DNA of 64,000 bases from Corallococcus interemptor (GTDB lineage: Bacteria; Myxococcota; Myxococcia; Myxococcales; Myxococcaceae): positions 82,565 to 146,564 of the forward strand of contig NZ_RAWM01000005.1 of NCBI RefSeq assembly GCF_003668875.1, read 5' to 3'. Shown piece by piece: positions 34,163 to 42,962 of this stretch. How positions within the stretch are numbered: position 1 is the stretch's first letter; the number at the start of each line of letters is the position of its first letter. The notes under the pieces are model-generated. The model searched no databases. It was not told the DNA's origin and saw only the letters and a program-made list of their open reading frames with translations. The translations under genes were made by a program, and so were the position numbers.

Positions 34163-34321
34163 ACCTCTGGCCATCACTGGGAGGTGCGCCGTGGTCAGGG
34201 CGGCCCGGGGCCCAACTCCTGGGATGGCTGCAACGCCTGGGTCGATGCGAACGGTTACCTGCATCTCAAGATTGCCTGGCGCGACGCGCTGGGGCCCCGC
34301 GAAGGCTGCTCGGTTGTTTTC
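34163..34321 (+). pseudogene. Fragment resembling a GH16/concanavalin-like secreted protein
   Basis: An internal stretch reads SGHHWEVRRGQGGPGPNSWD followed by CNAWVDANGYLHLKIAWRD and CSVVF, the N-terminal pattern of secreted laminarinase-like (GH16-fold) proteins (WEVR-G-GPGPN-W--N-WVD--G-LHLKI). There is no start, signal peptide or catalytic part. The rest of the interval 34092-34503 holds no supported gene. Confidence 0.55.
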
Positions 34322-34503
34322 CGGAGATGGGCCGGACAATGGCAGCGAAGACATGGGGGGCCATGAGACTCGAGAAGGGAGCCTGTTTCACTGCGCGTGC
34401 CTTCTTCTTGTGTTCAGTGAAATCAGATGATTTCGCATTCACGGCGCAATGCCTGGAACGCCAATCGATGGACGGCGTGGGCACCGCCGCGGGGGGAGCA
34501 CAC

Positions 34504-35106
34504 ATGAACCCGAGCAGCGCCCCATCCCAGTCCTCCCAGGACAAGGCTCCTGCCGCCCGGCACGAGGTGAGCGGAACCTCGATCCTCAACTTCCTGAAGC
34601 ACTTCGACAAGAAGGGCGTGCGCGCCACCATGCGCCAGCGGGTGAGCCCCGCGACGGCCGTCTATTTCGACAAGCTCATCCTGCGCACATCGTGGGTGCA
34701 TCGCTCGGTGCTGGACGACATCTACGCGGCGGTGGCGATGGACGGCGGCGAGGACGCCGTCCGCCGGTTCAGCCTGGAGGTGACCCGGGACGGCTATGGG
34801 CCCATGGTGCGCCAGTTCGCCGAGACGCTGCTGGGCCTGATGGGCGCCTCTCCGTCCACCCTCTTCAGCCGTTTCGGCGCCATTGGTGGCATGTACGAGC
34901 ACGGCACTGAGTACCGCTACACCGAGCTCTCTCCCCGCTCCGGGGAACTGGTGGTGCGACTGGTGGAATCCGCCCCGCGCCTCGTCTTCGTCGCGTGGGA
35001 GGGCGTGTTCCAGTTCGTCTTCGAGCTCACCCGGGAGCAGGGCACTGTCGCGCCGGTGCAGGTCTCCGAGAACGGCCAGGTGGGCCGCTACCTGCTGAAG
35101 TGGTGA
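34504..35106 (+). CDS. Hypothetical cytosolic protein (DUF2378-like / HNOB-like architecture)
   Basis: A 200-residue protein without signal peptide. A disordered 20-residue N terminus precedes a helical half (ILNFLKHFDKKGVRATMRQR, RQFAETLLGLMGASPSTLFS) and a beta half (GGMYEHGTEYRYTELSPRSG, LVVRLVESAPRLVFVAWEGV). This helix-then-beta build is shared by DUF2378 and heme-NO-binding-like proteins, but no diagnostic heme ligand pattern is evident. A good ribosome-binding site (GGGGGAG) precedes the ATG. Probably one of the many myxobacterial sensory or scaffolding proteins without known role. Confidence 0.65.
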   Translation: MNPSSAPSQSSQDKAPAARHEVSGTSILNFLKHFDKKGVRATMRQRVSPATAVYFDKLILRTSWVHRSVLDDIYAAVAMDGGEDAVRRFSLEVTRDGYGPMVRQFAETLLGLMGASPSTLFSRFGAIGGMYEHGTEYRYTELSPRSGELVVRLVESAPRLVFVAWEGVFQFVFELTREQGTVAPVQVSENGQVGRYLLKW

Positions 35107-35377
35107 GCGCGGCGGCCCCTCAGGGCTTCAGCCGCCACGTCTCCTCAAGCCAGACTCCAGTCAACCGAAGTGATCAGACCGGGTGGCCCATTCCCATGGG
35201 CGAGGAAAAGGCTCCACCGACAAGAGTTCCTATACCAGCGCGATGGGCCCGACTGTTTGATGGCGCCGACAGCTTTGAGAAACATGCCTGCCGAAAGCGC
35301 GGTCATGTGGTTTGCGACCCCGACCCGGTGCCTCACCTGAACCAGGGCGAGAACCAAGTCAAGACAGGGAGATGGCA

Positions 35378-35797
35378 ATGAAGGATCTAGGGGACAAGCC
35401 TTATTTCCGGCTCAAGCAGGATGAGATTTCCGACCTCATGGATGAAGACTGGATTCAGTTCACCTGCGAGGGCCGCTACCAGGTCAAGGCTCCCGTGAGC
35501 CTTTTTCGAAACCGATTCAGGGACTCCGTCAGCTGGAATGACAAGAGTCGAAGGGATCACAGCTATTCGGCGGCCCCCCGTCAGCGGCCCTCCTCGACCA
35601 ACGGGCTGTCCTTCAACGGCCTGTCCAGCAGCGCCTTCGCGTCCTGGTTCCGCAAGGATCCGGTGCTGGCCGGACATGGTGATGCGGTACGTCGTCCACT
35701 GCGCCGTCCCGGAAGGCCAGCAGCGAACCTACGCGGACGCCACCACGCACCCGTCGCACACCTGGCCTGGAGGAGCAGGTGGTGTCCGCGTGCCTGA
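35378..35797 (+). CDS. Short hypothetical protein, 3' end running into a pseudogene
   Basis: The ATG at 35378 has AGGGAG upstream and begins a convincing charged N terminus (KDLGDKPYFRLKQDEISDLM, DEDWIQFTCEGRYQVKAPVS). From about 35560 the frame enters the broken NGLS-type gene (FNGLSSSAFASWFRKDP) and then becomes Arg/Pro-rich, so the tail is probably not native. Likely the 5' piece of a small gene whose end was replaced by fusion. Confidence 0.4.
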   Translation: MKDLGDKPYFRLKQDEISDLMDEDWIQFTCEGRYQVKAPVSLFRNRFRDSVSWNDKSRRDHSYSAAPRQRPSSTNGLSFNGLSSSAFASWFRKDPVLAGHGDAVRRPLRRPGRPAANLRGRHHAPVAHLAWRSRWCPRA

Positions 35798-36259
35798 CGG
35801 CGCATGTGAACAAGTACGGGATGCGGGTGCCCATCTCCGTGCTGGGGCGCCGGGCGGATGGCCTGGCCATTCCCGTCACGGAGGAGGAGGCGAGGGCGCC
35901 TTCGTGGGGCGTGACAAGGACCGGCTCAGGCCCCGCGAGAGTTCGTCCCGCGCCTGCTCGACGACGAGTCCGATGCGGAGGCCTGCACGGACGACCCGCC
36001 CGACTTGGAGGAGGTCAACCGCCGCCGCTGCGCACCGCTCGCCTGCGTCGGCCGCTGCGAGCGCCACTGCGGCATGGACGCGTCGAAGACGTTCTACGAG
36101 TCCTGCACCTGGAACGGCCTCACCTACCGGCCCCTCACCACGCGGATGGACAAGCGCAACCTCTACAAGTGCGGTGATGGCATCTGCCAGCCCACCGAGG
36201 TCTGCGGGGAGAAGAACGACTCCCTGAGCTGCAAGGACGACTGCGGCACCTGCGGCTGA
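35590..36259 (+). pseudogene. Cys-rich exported-protein gene broken by several frameshifts
   Basis: Pieces of one protein appear in succession in different forward frames: NGLSFNGLSSSAFASWFRKD, MRYVVHCAVPEGQQRTYADA, LEEQVVSACLTAHVNKYGMR plus VPISVLGRRADGLAIPV, FVGRDKDRLRPRE, and a Cys-rich C terminus (CAPLACVGRCERHCGMDASK ... CGDGICQPTEVCGE). At least three frame changes are needed to join them. Intact relatives in myxobacteria are secreted lipoproteins with an NGLS-repeat N terminus; the signal peptide is missing here. Confidence 0.75.
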
Positions 36260-36327
36260 GCGCCAGCCGAGGCGAGCTCCGCCCACGAGGGAGTCGTCCG
36301 CCAGTGCGTCTACTGGACGTGCTGGGA

Positions 36328-36361
36328 CACCGGTGCGGGATGTCGTCCTCCCGCACCGGTG
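36328..36361. terminator. Bidirectional hairpin terminator
   Basis: A perfect 13-base stem (CACCGGTGCGGGA / TCCCGCACCGGTG) with an 8-base loop lies between two convergent genes, so it can serve both strands. No T tract follows. Confidence 0.65.
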
Positions 36362-36376
36362 CTTCAAGCGACTGCT

Positions 36377-37222
36377 TCAGCAGCCCGAGCCGTACGCCAG
36401 CAGGAACGTGGTGCGGTCCGTGCTGTTCACCACGCCGTTGCCGTCCGCGTCCGCGTCCAGACTGCCCGCGTTCCACGCGTTGAGGAACGCGTCGCGGTCC
36501 GCCTGATTCACGGTGCCGTTGGTGTCGTAGTCGGCCGGGCAGAAGAACTGGATGTCCATCTTCCACCACGACGTCGCCGTACCCGCGGTGCCCTCGCGCG
36601 CGTCCACCAGCGCGGACACGTCCCCCTGCAGCGTGAAGGGCCCGGGGAACAGCCAGCCCTTGCGGCGCACCGAGTCCGAGTCCGTGTTGCCGATGTCGAT
36701 GGACAGCACCGGCTCGCCGGTGGTGAGGCTCGCGATGTACACGAGCGACGTGGAGCCGCCGTACACCCCCGCTGTCGTGTCCGCCGTCGCATCGCCGGAC
36801 ACCGCGTAGCGCGCGAAGCGGTTGAGCTGGAACGTCAGGTAGAAGTCCGCGTTGCCCGTGGCGTAGCCGCGCCCGGTGGCCTGCGTCCAGCCATTCGCGG
36901 TGGCCCGGACCTCGGCGCTGATGCGGGAGCCGGTGATGCTCGACGTCTCCGTGCCCGAGCCATTCGAGTCCGCGTGGCTGTGCGTGTCGTCGTACTGCGG
37001 CTGCTCGCTGGCCTTCAGCTCCAGGCTCTCGTTGAAGTCCTCGAAGCCATTCGTCCGGCGCGAGTCGGACGCGTTGACGTTGGTGATGCCGGCGTCCTTC
37101 GCGATGACGGTGGCGGACACCGAGCGGGTGCCCTCCGACGGAGTGATGAACTGCGCCTGCGCGAGCGTGGACGTGGCCGCGAAGAGGGGAACAGCACCAG
37201 CCAGCATGTGAATGCGACGCAT
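36377..37222 (-). CDS. Secreted protein with C-terminal dockerin-like repeat
   Basis: A 281-residue exported protein. The ATG at 37222 follows GGAGG and gives a signal peptide (MRRIHMLAGAVPLFAATSTL ... AQA). The middle is Ser/Thr/Gly-rich and beta-like (SEGTRSVSATVIAKDAGITN, RFARYAVSGDATADTTAGVY). The C terminus has two calcium-loop repeats, DYDTNGTVNQADRDAFLNAW and DADGNGVVNSTDRTTFLLAY, the type I dockerin or EF-like pattern, ending in GSGC. Such C termini are widespread in planctomycete and myxobacterial secreted proteins; a cellulosome is not implied. The terminal Cys could pair with the single Cys in FFCPADYD. Confidence 0.78.
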   Translation of the reverse strand: MRRIHMLAGAVPLFAATSTLAQAQFITPSEGTRSVSATVIAKDAGITNVNASDSRRTNGFEDFNESLELKASEQPQYDDTHSHADSNGSGTETSSITGSRISAEVRATANGWTQATGRGYATGNADFYLTFQLNRFARYAVSGDATADTTAGVYGGSTSLVYIASLTTGEPVLSIDIGNTDSDSVRRKGWLFPGPFTLQGDVSALVDAREGTAGTATSWWKMDIQFFCPADYDTNGTVNQADRDAFLNAWNAGSLDADADGNGVVNSTDRTTFLLAYGSGC

Positions 37223-37444
37223 GGAAACCTCCAAGTTGCGTGACGGGGTCAAGCGCGCAACTTAGGCGCCCTGCCTGACGGAATCCCTACCAATCCGGTG
37301 ACGGCCCGCCTGCGCTCGTCACTCCGCGAAACACAAGAAGAAATCCGTGCCCCTCGTCTCCCTCCCCCGCACCCCGAGCATTGACATCTCGCGGCGCCAC
37401 GTGTTGCCGACCATACTCGACAATCGCTCCCGCCTCTCAAGCGA

Positions 37445-37467
37445 GCGGGGCCGGTGCGCGGCCCCGC
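37445..37467 (-). terminator. Hairpin downstream of the Cys-rich lipoprotein gene
   Basis: GCGGGGCC and GGCCCCGC pair around a 7-base loop, 12 bases after the stop codon of the leftward gene. Confidence 0.55.
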
Positions 37468-37479
37468 CGCGACGGGACG

Positions 37480-38223
37480 TCAGTCCTTGGTCCAGCGGAA
37501 CGTCACGCGGTCGCCGCCGCTGAGCCGGTCCGCGAGGTTGTAGAGCCTGTACATCTCGGTGTGGACCGCGAAGATTCCCTTCGCCTTGCTGAAGACGAAG
37601 TACGAGCCAGGGTCGGTCACGATGCTCGTCCACTGCGAGTTGGTGTTGCAGTTGGCCGTCGAAGCAGAAGGCCAGTTGCACCAGGAGTTGCCGTTCTCGT
37701 TCCACACCTTCCAGTGGTCGCCGCCGCCGACGAGGCCCACCTGCTTCCACCACGTCACGGCCGAGCCGGACTCCAGCCGGAACTCCACCACATCCGGCGA
37801 CGCGGCGTTGTGCTCGACGATGACGTTGATGAGGTCACCGTCCGGCAGGTAGATGGGCTGGATGTCGGTGAGCCACGCCTTGTCACAGGTGATGCACGAG
37901 TTGAAGGTGTCGTTCGGGCCGGTGCACGAGCTGTTCGAGTACTCCAGCTGGTAGTCGTTGTTGTTCGCGCAGAAGGCACACGAATGCGCGTATCTGGCGC
38001 TGATGCACGTGAGGGAGGTGGTGGTGTGGGCCCGGGTGAAGTCCTCCCAGGTGATGGCCGTCGCGGCCATGGCGGAGACGGCGCGGCCCTCGTCCTCCTG
38101 CTGGGGCGCGGGCTGCTGGGGCTGGGTCGTCTCGGGGGCGGGCTGCTCCTGGGGGCCGCAGCCGGCGCCTCCCACGAGGGTGAGTCCGAGCACCGTCGAC
38201 ACGAGCCATTTCTGCATCTGCAT
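37480..38223 (-). CDS. Cys-rich lipoprotein of unknown function
   Basis: A 247-residue lipoprotein: signal LVSTVLGLTLVGGAGC with lipobox GGAGC, then a Pro/Gln/Glu linker (PAPETTQPQQPAPQQEDEGR). The external domain has eight or so cysteines in the first half (LTCISARYAHSCAFC, SSCTGPNDTFNSCITCDKAW) and a beta-rich second half with Trp and Asn (WKVWNENGNSWCNWPSASTA, WTSIVTDPGSYFVFSKA). The Cys/Trp content suggests a disulfide-stabilised surface-binding domain, possibly carbohydrate-binding; I recognise no exact family. Start at 38223 or the second Met at 38217. Confidence 0.72.
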   Translation of the reverse strand: MQMQKWLVSTVLGLTLVGGAGCGPQEQPAPETTQPQQPAPQQEDEGRAVSAMAATAITWEDFTRAHTTTSLTCISARYAHSCAFCANNNDYQLEYSNSSCTGPNDTFNSCITCDKAWLTDIQPIYLPDGDLINVIVEHNAASPDVVEFRLESGSAVTWWKQVGLVGGGDHWKVWNENGNSWCNWPSASTANCNTNSQWTSIVTDPGSYFVFSKAKGIFAVHTEMYRLYNLADRLSGGDRVTFRWTKD

Positions 38224-38587
38224 GGTGAATGTACTTTCGTTGAGGAACGCCTGAGGACAGGCGCTTCGCGCGGCCGCGCCAGCGAAGAGGGGGCGAGTTG
38301 GGGAACGGCGGCCACCGGACCCAGCCCGCGTCGACACGTCGTTGCGCGCGGCGGGAACCCCGGTCCGCCCTTCATACGTAGGCCCCTCGAAACGCTGGTT
38401 GTGCGGCCCCCTCGATTTCTTCGGGAGCCGCTCGGCGGCCACCACCACGGGCTCACCCGCGTCCATGGTCACCGAGTCGATGGGCATGGCCCCCAGCCCT
38501 ACAACGTCGGCGAGCGCGGAGGCAGGGCATCCGTCATGGGCAAGCCGGGGCCGTCTCTGTCATCCAGTTCTTCGGCTCGGCCTTGCA
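38224..38587. other. Region between lipoprotein gene and glycosyltransferase remnant
   Basis: Holds the promoter side of the leftward lipoprotein gene. Open frames occur here but none has a plausible start or recognisable product. It probably includes decayed 5' sequence of the membrane glycosyltransferase-like gene. Confidence 0.4.
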
Positions 38588-38851
38588 GGTGACGCGTTCC
38601 TCGTGCTGGGCGTGGTGGGCTTCGTCCAGCGGTGGCGCCGCCGCAGCCTGGAGCGCTACGAGGTCGTCTTCGCCCTCATCTTCGTCCTGCACTGGGCGGT
38701 CATCTCCTCCTTCTTCATCTGGTGGGCCGGGCACTCCATCGGGCCGCGCTTCTTCACCGACGTCCTGCCCTACCTCGTGCACAACTGGAACTCCTTCCCG
38801 GTGAACGTGGACAGGAATCCCTCGCGCGTCTGGGATTGGAAGGACGCGCAG
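38588..38851 (+). pseudogene. Membrane glycosyltransferase-like (PMT/GT39-type) gene, internal fragment
   Basis: About 88 codons with two membrane segments (GDAFLVLGVVGFVQRWRRRS; FALIFVLHWAVISSFFIWWA), then GHSIGPRFFTDVLPYLV fused to the C-terminal motif NSFPVNVDRNPSRVWDWKDA. The GPRFFTDxLPYL and PSRxWDW motifs are typical of large myxobacterial/actinobacterial membrane mannosyltransferase-like proteins. The 5' part is missing and the segment between the two motifs is deleted. It is interrupted at 38851 by the four-gene cassette; the true C-terminal end resumes at 45955. Confidence 0.65.
38780..38851 (+). repeat. 72-bp direct repeat, left copy
   Basis: Identical to 45955-46026 except for two bases (TGG/GGG near the start, GTC/GTT in the middle). 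It encodes the C-terminal motif of the glycosyltransferase remnant and ends immediately before the stop codon of the cassette's last gene. Confidence 0.92.
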
Positions 38852-41323
38852 CTACCAGGTCTTCGCCGCGGCGAGCACCTCGTTGAAGTCCATGCCGTTG
38901 ACCCGCATCACCGCGAGCCAGTTGATGGGCCCCACGACGTCGAAGACGAGGCCCTTGCCGCCAGAGGCTTCGACGATGCTGGCCCCCGATGTGTTACCCG
39001 TGCCGACGCCGTAGACGATGCCCGAGCCCGCGAGCTCCACGCTCGCGAGACCCGCTCCGAAGTTGTTGTCTCCCACGGACGCCGCCACGTGGTACCGGCC
39101 ATCGGGAACCTGGAGCCGGAACCTTGCTCCGGTCTGCATCGTCAGCACGAAGCTGGCCAGGCGCGCATCCTGGGTGCCCTTGCGGTCGCCTCGAGTCTGG
39201 AGACCGACCGCGTCCTGCCAGCCCCAACCGCGGGTCGCGTCGAAGGCGGAGTCGTCGGCCACCGCCCAGCCCGTCACCATCGGCGGTCCAGGAGGCTGGA
39301 AGTTCAGCGCGATCAGCTCCTGGGTCGCTCGCGGGATGACCTCGAGGGCCGCCTGGGCATCCACCGCCCCGACCTTCGCGTGGAGCGTCGTCGTTCCCTC
39401 CGACACGCCCCTGACCGTGCCGTCGGCCACCGTGGCGATCGACGCGCCGTCGGAGCTCCAGGTGGCCTCGCAGGTGACGTCGCGGGTGAAGAGGTCGGCG
39501 CCGCGGTGGTAGGAGCCGACGGCCGTGAGGCCCGCCGTCCCGCCGCGAGCCACCGTGAGCGCCGACGATGGCTGAATCGTCAACGCATCGAGCACGACGT
39601 CGCCCGTCATCGGCACCACTTCGATGACCCGGGCGCCCACCAGCCCGCGCCGGGTGAGGGGGTCGGTGTAGCTGGCCTGCAGCCGGGCCCGGCCCGGGTT
39701 GATTGCCCGGAAGGTGCCGTCCTCATCCAGGGTCGCAACCTCCGGGTCGAGCGAGCTGAACGTGATTCCCGAGGTGGGGACGACCGAGGTTCCGTCCTGG
39801 AACACCGCCGTCACCCCCAGCTTGCCGGTCGAGTTCGCCTCGACCTTCGCGTCAGGCGCCGTCACGTCGATGCGCCGCAACAGGCGAGCAGGTCTCGGAT
39901 CGAGCCGGTAGACGAAGACATGGGTGTCGACGGTATTGACCACCACGAAGACATTCAGGCTCGGCACGTAGCGGAACCGCCCGAACGTCCCGTTCATGTT
40001 GGCCGGTCCGGGCACCACCGTGCCCAGCGCCGCACGCTTCGTCCAGACGCGGGTGTCGAGGTTCAGCGTGTAGATGTCCCCGCCCCCGTTCCAGGCCACG
40101 AGCTGATCGGTCACCGGGTCGTAGTCGACGCCGGGATTTCCCACCGCTTCAATCTCCCGCGCGCCCGTGGTCGCCAGCCGCGTGCGCTTCGGAACGAACT
40201 TCCCCAGCGCGTCGATGGTCCAGGTGTCGGTGGAGCCCTGACCGACCTCGACGTACAGCTTGCGCCGGGGATCGACGACCGCGTTCTTGTAATAGCCGAG
40301 TTGGTCCGCCTCACCGCGGATGGTCCACCTGCCGGTGGCGGGATCCCAGACCGACACCGCCTCCGCGCCGGAGTGGTACCAGAGGACGCGGGTGTTGGGG
40401 TCGTAGGCGGAATTGGCGCCGGTGCGCGTCCCGAGCTGTGGCAGCTCGGGGTGATTCTCCCAGCGCCGGGTGTCGAGGTTGAGCGCTGTCTGAGGCCAGC
40501 CATCCCAACCGATCGCGAGGAACCGGTCGAAGGGCGGAGGCAGGTACTCGAGCCCATCGTAGGTGTGGATGGCGCAATTGACGCCCAGCGCCCGGTCGGG
40601 ACACTCCGCTCCGGGGCTCACCGGATCCGGGTCGGTCAGGCGGGCCCACGCGCCCGTCCGCAGATCGAAGCCGTAGATTTCGTTGCCGTAGTAACCGTTG
40701 TGCCCGCCGCCGGTGATGTAGAGCCGGTCGCGTTGGGTGTCGAGGGCACCACTCGACCAGTCGTTCATGATTCCGCTGATGCCCTCGCCCCAGCCGAGCC
40801 ACGGATGCATCGCGGGGGAGAGGGCCGCGGCCCGCAGGTTCGAATTCGGGAACGCGTACCAGTGCCCCGGCGCCAACCCGGAGAGCGCATCGGGGAGTGG
40901 GTCCGGAATCGTCACCGTCACCGGATTGGACGGAGGACTCTCTCCCCCTTCGTCGGTGAGCGCCGTGACGGTGTACGTGTACGTCTCGCCCGGGACGACC
41001 GGGCGGTGGGCGAAGGCCGGCCGCTCGACCTGTCCGACCTGCCCCGCCCCCAGCAACACGCGGTAGCGCTTGACCGAGTCGGTCGTCGACGGCGCCCACG
41101 TCAGGGAGACTTCGAAGGCGGAGACGCTCGCCGCGACGAGCTGCGTGGGCGCGGCGGGCAGCGCGCGCCTCGGAGCGCAGGCGCTGGCACCTGCGTCGGT
41201 TCCCGCATCCGCTTCCGCGACAACTCCGCCGTCATTCGACGAAGTGGAACCGCCGGAACAGCCGGCTGAGCCCAGAATCAACACACCGAGGACAAGGCTT
41301 CGAACGAGCGAGGGAGGGGGCAT
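38852..41323 (-). CDS. Large lipoprotein: fibronectin III, Kelch-like propeller and Ig-like (Big_2) domains
   Basis: An 823-residue lipoprotein (LVLGVLILGSAGC lipobox). Order: Ser/Asp/Ala linker; fibronectin-III-like domain (about residues 52-130: PAAPTQLVAASVSAFEVSLT, TYTYTVTALTDEG). A six-bladed propeller follows (about 140-480: DRLYITGGGHNGYYGNEIYG, WDPATGRWTIRGEADQLGYY, DPVTDQLVAWNGGGDIYTLN). Then come two bacterial Ig-like Big_2-type modules (VTAPDAKVEANSTGKLGVTA; LTVARGGTAGLTAVGSYHRG) and a malectin-like C terminus (VPDGRYHVAASVGDNNFGAG). The build suits carbohydrate or matrix binding at the cell surface. It is the last gene of the cassette operon, 38 bases after the DUF1501 gene. Confidence 0.8.
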   Translation of the reverse strand: MPPPSLVRSLVLGVLILGSAGCSGGSTSSNDGGVVAEADAGTDAGASACAPRRALPAAPTQLVAASVSAFEVSLTWAPSTTDSVKRYRVLLGAGQVGQVERPAFAHRPVVPGETYTYTVTALTDEGGESPPSNPVTVTIPDPLPDALSGLAPGHWYAFPNSNLRAAALSPAMHPWLGWGEGISGIMNDWSSGALDTQRDRLYITGGGHNGYYGNEIYGFDLRTGAWARLTDPDPVSPGAECPDRALGVNCAIHTYDGLEYLPPPFDRFLAIGWDGWPQTALNLDTRRWENHPELPQLGTRTGANSAYDPNTRVLWYHSGAEAVSVWDPATGRWTIRGEADQLGYYKNAVVDPRRKLYVEVGQGSTDTWTIDALGKFVPKRTRLATTGAREIEAVGNPGVDYDPVTDQLVAWNGGGDIYTLNLDTRVWTKRAALGTVVPGPANMNGTFGRFRYVPSLNVFVVVNTVDTHVFVYRLDPRPARLLRRIDVTAPDAKVEANSTGKLGVTAVFQDGTSVVPTSGITFSSLDPEVATLDEDGTFRAINPGRARLQASYTDPLTRRGLVGARVIEVVPMTGDVVLDALTIQPSSALTVARGGTAGLTAVGSYHRGADLFTRDVTCEATWSSDGASIATVADGTVRGVSEGTTTLHAKVGAVDAQAALEVIPRATQELIALNFQPPGPPMVTGWAVADDSAFDATRGWGWQDAVGLQTRGDRKGTQDARLASFVLTMQTGARFRLQVPDGRYHVAASVGDNNFGAGLASVELAGSGIVYGVGTGNTSGASIVEASGGKGLVFDVVGPINWLAVMRVNGMDFNEVLAAAKTW

Positions 41324-41361
41324 CTGTGTCCAGTCCTGTTGGGGGGCACCGCGGTACTGAC

Positions 41362-42954
41362 TCAGCTCCTCACGACGCCGTCGAAGACGCCGTAGCCGCC
41401 CGGGATGAAGAAGTCCTTTCCGGGCACGAGCCCATAGGCGCGGAGCACCGTCGCCGCGACGTCCTGCGAGGTCGGCGTCCGCGTCGCGATGTCCCCGGAC
41501 TCCTCGACGAGCCTCACCGGAATGCCCATGGGCGAGCCGTCCATCCTCTCGTCGTAGCCGCCGATCATCTGGTTCCCCTGGATGCCGCCTCCCACCAGGA
41601 GGGCACACGTCGCGGGGTGGTGGTCGCTGCCCACCTTGGGGAACGTCCGCCCGAAGTCGCTGTAGACGTACACGAGCGTCTCATCCAGCAGCGAACGCGA
41701 CGGGTCCGAGCGGCTCGGCGTCAGGCTCATCTCCAGGCACATGCGCCCCACCATCTCCAGGGCGATGCGCAGGTACTGGGCATGCACGATCTGGCCGTTG
41801 ACGAAGTGGGAGTCGAAGGTGAAGCCCTCGATGCTCGTTGCCCGCAGGTTGACGGTCGACACCAGGTCGGACTTCAGCAACTGGAGCGCGAACGCATAGT
41901 CCCCCATCGACGGCATCGTGCCGCAGGCATCCGCATAGCCGGTGCAGGCCATCCAGTCCTCGGGATACGCGGGGTCGGCCTTGAGCTTCTCCCAGGCGGG
42001 CGTCTTCTCCAGCACCGACAGCATGTCCCGGCGAATCGTGCGACTGGCGCCCTTGTACGTGTCGTAGAGCTGCTCCAGGTACCCGTCCGTTCCGGCGCTG
42101 GAGGTGCCTCGCTCGCGGCGCACCGCCTTGAGCAGGGCCGAGTCCACCGCCGTCGCGGGCACCGTGCCGGACATGGGCGTGCCATCGAAGGCGAGGGCCG
42201 GCTCGTCCTTGCGCGCGCGCAGGCCGTGCCACGTGCCGTCTCGCCGGTCGGAGAGCGTGGGCTCCACGCTCGCGCTGGAGGAGAGCAGCGTCGGGTTCGC
42301 CAGCGCGGGCAGCCCGAGCGCCATCGGCAGCGGCCCTCCCAGGGCGACATTGGGCAGGGGCCGGTCCGGGAAGCGTGATGCCATCGCGTTGGCCACGACG
42401 GCCTGCACCGACGGAGCCCGGAAGGTGGAGCCGGCGACACCGGACATGCTCGCGATGAGGCCGCTCGCGTGCGCCGCCGTCCCCTGGTCCGCGCCCACCA
42501 GCAGCACCGCCTTCTCATAGAGCTTGTAGGCCGGGTTGGCCCACACGTACCCCTCCGGGCGGTAGACCTGGGCGTTGCCGACGACGGGGTTGTTCCCGTT
42601 CCTGTCCGCGGGATTGGACCAGTTCCAGTAGACGGGCACGCGCAGCTTGCGCGCGGGCCCGGGGGACATCAGGTCCACCGGAGAGCGGTCCAGGTGCTCC
42701 ACCTGCTCGGGGTTGTACCCGTAGGCGTAGTTGCCTCCCTGCGCGGGAGGGATGAACTTCTGGATGCCCGCGCGGGTCATCGGCGCGAAGAAGGACTCCC
42801 AATGGAGTCCGCCCACCAGCCAGATGGCCAGCATCTTCGTGGGCCGGCCCGACGCCGACTGCGCCATCGCCGACGGCAGGCCATACCGCGCCATCAGCCC
42901 GACGTGCGCGGCCCCGAAGGCCGCTTGAAAGAGATTGCGACGAGAGAGCTTCAT
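41362..42954 (-). CDS. DUF1501 domain-containing protein (exported)
   Basis: A 530-residue protein with a twin-arginine-like start, SRRNLFQAAFGAAHVGL, so probably exported folded. The body is an alkaline-phosphatase/sulfatase-superfamily fold of the DUF1501 type: KMLAIWLVGGLHWESFF, VLLVGADQGTAAHASGL, and LVYVYSDFGRTFPKVGSDHH followed by CALLVGGGIQGNQMIGGYDE. DUF1501 proteins usually travel with DUF1549/DUF1587/DUF1588-type cytochrome-like partners in planctomycetes and myxobacteria, which is what precedes it here by 8 bases. Biochemical role unknown. Confidence 0.85.
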   Translation of the reverse strand: MKLSRRNLFQAAFGAAHVGLMARYGLPSAMAQSASGRPTKMLAIWLVGGLHWESFFAPMTRAGIQKFIPPAQGGNYAYGYNPEQVEHLDRSPVDLMSPGPARKLRVPVYWNWSNPADRNGNNPVVGNAQVYRPEGYVWANPAYKLYEKAVLLVGADQGTAAHASGLIASMSGVAGSTFRAPSVQAVVANAMASRFPDRPLPNVALGGPLPMALGLPALANPTLLSSSASVEPTLSDRRDGTWHGLRARKDEPALAFDGTPMSGTVPATAVDSALLKAVRRERGTSSAGTDGYLEQLYDTYKGASRTIRRDMLSVLEKTPAWEKLKADPAYPEDWMACTGYADACGTMPSMGDYAFALQLLKSDLVSTVNLRATSIEGFTFDSHFVNGQIVHAQYLRIALEMVGRMCLEMSLTPSRSDPSRSLLDETLVYVYSDFGRTFPKVGSDHHPATCALLVGGGIQGNQMIGGYDERMDGSPMGIPVRLVEESGDIATRTPTSQDVAATVLRAYGLVPGKDFFIPGGYGVFDGVVRS

Positions 42955-42962
42955 GGCGGGCC

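Noticed and set aside
36377..37222. Cellulosome component because of the dockerin-like end
   Set aside because: No cohesin or scaffoldin gene is present; such calcium-loop tails are common on unrelated secreted proteins.
38342..41269. 975-residue open forward frame
   Set aside because: Mostly antisense to the propeller lipoprotein gene; only the 38588-38851 part has protein character, and that is a glycosyltransferase fragment.
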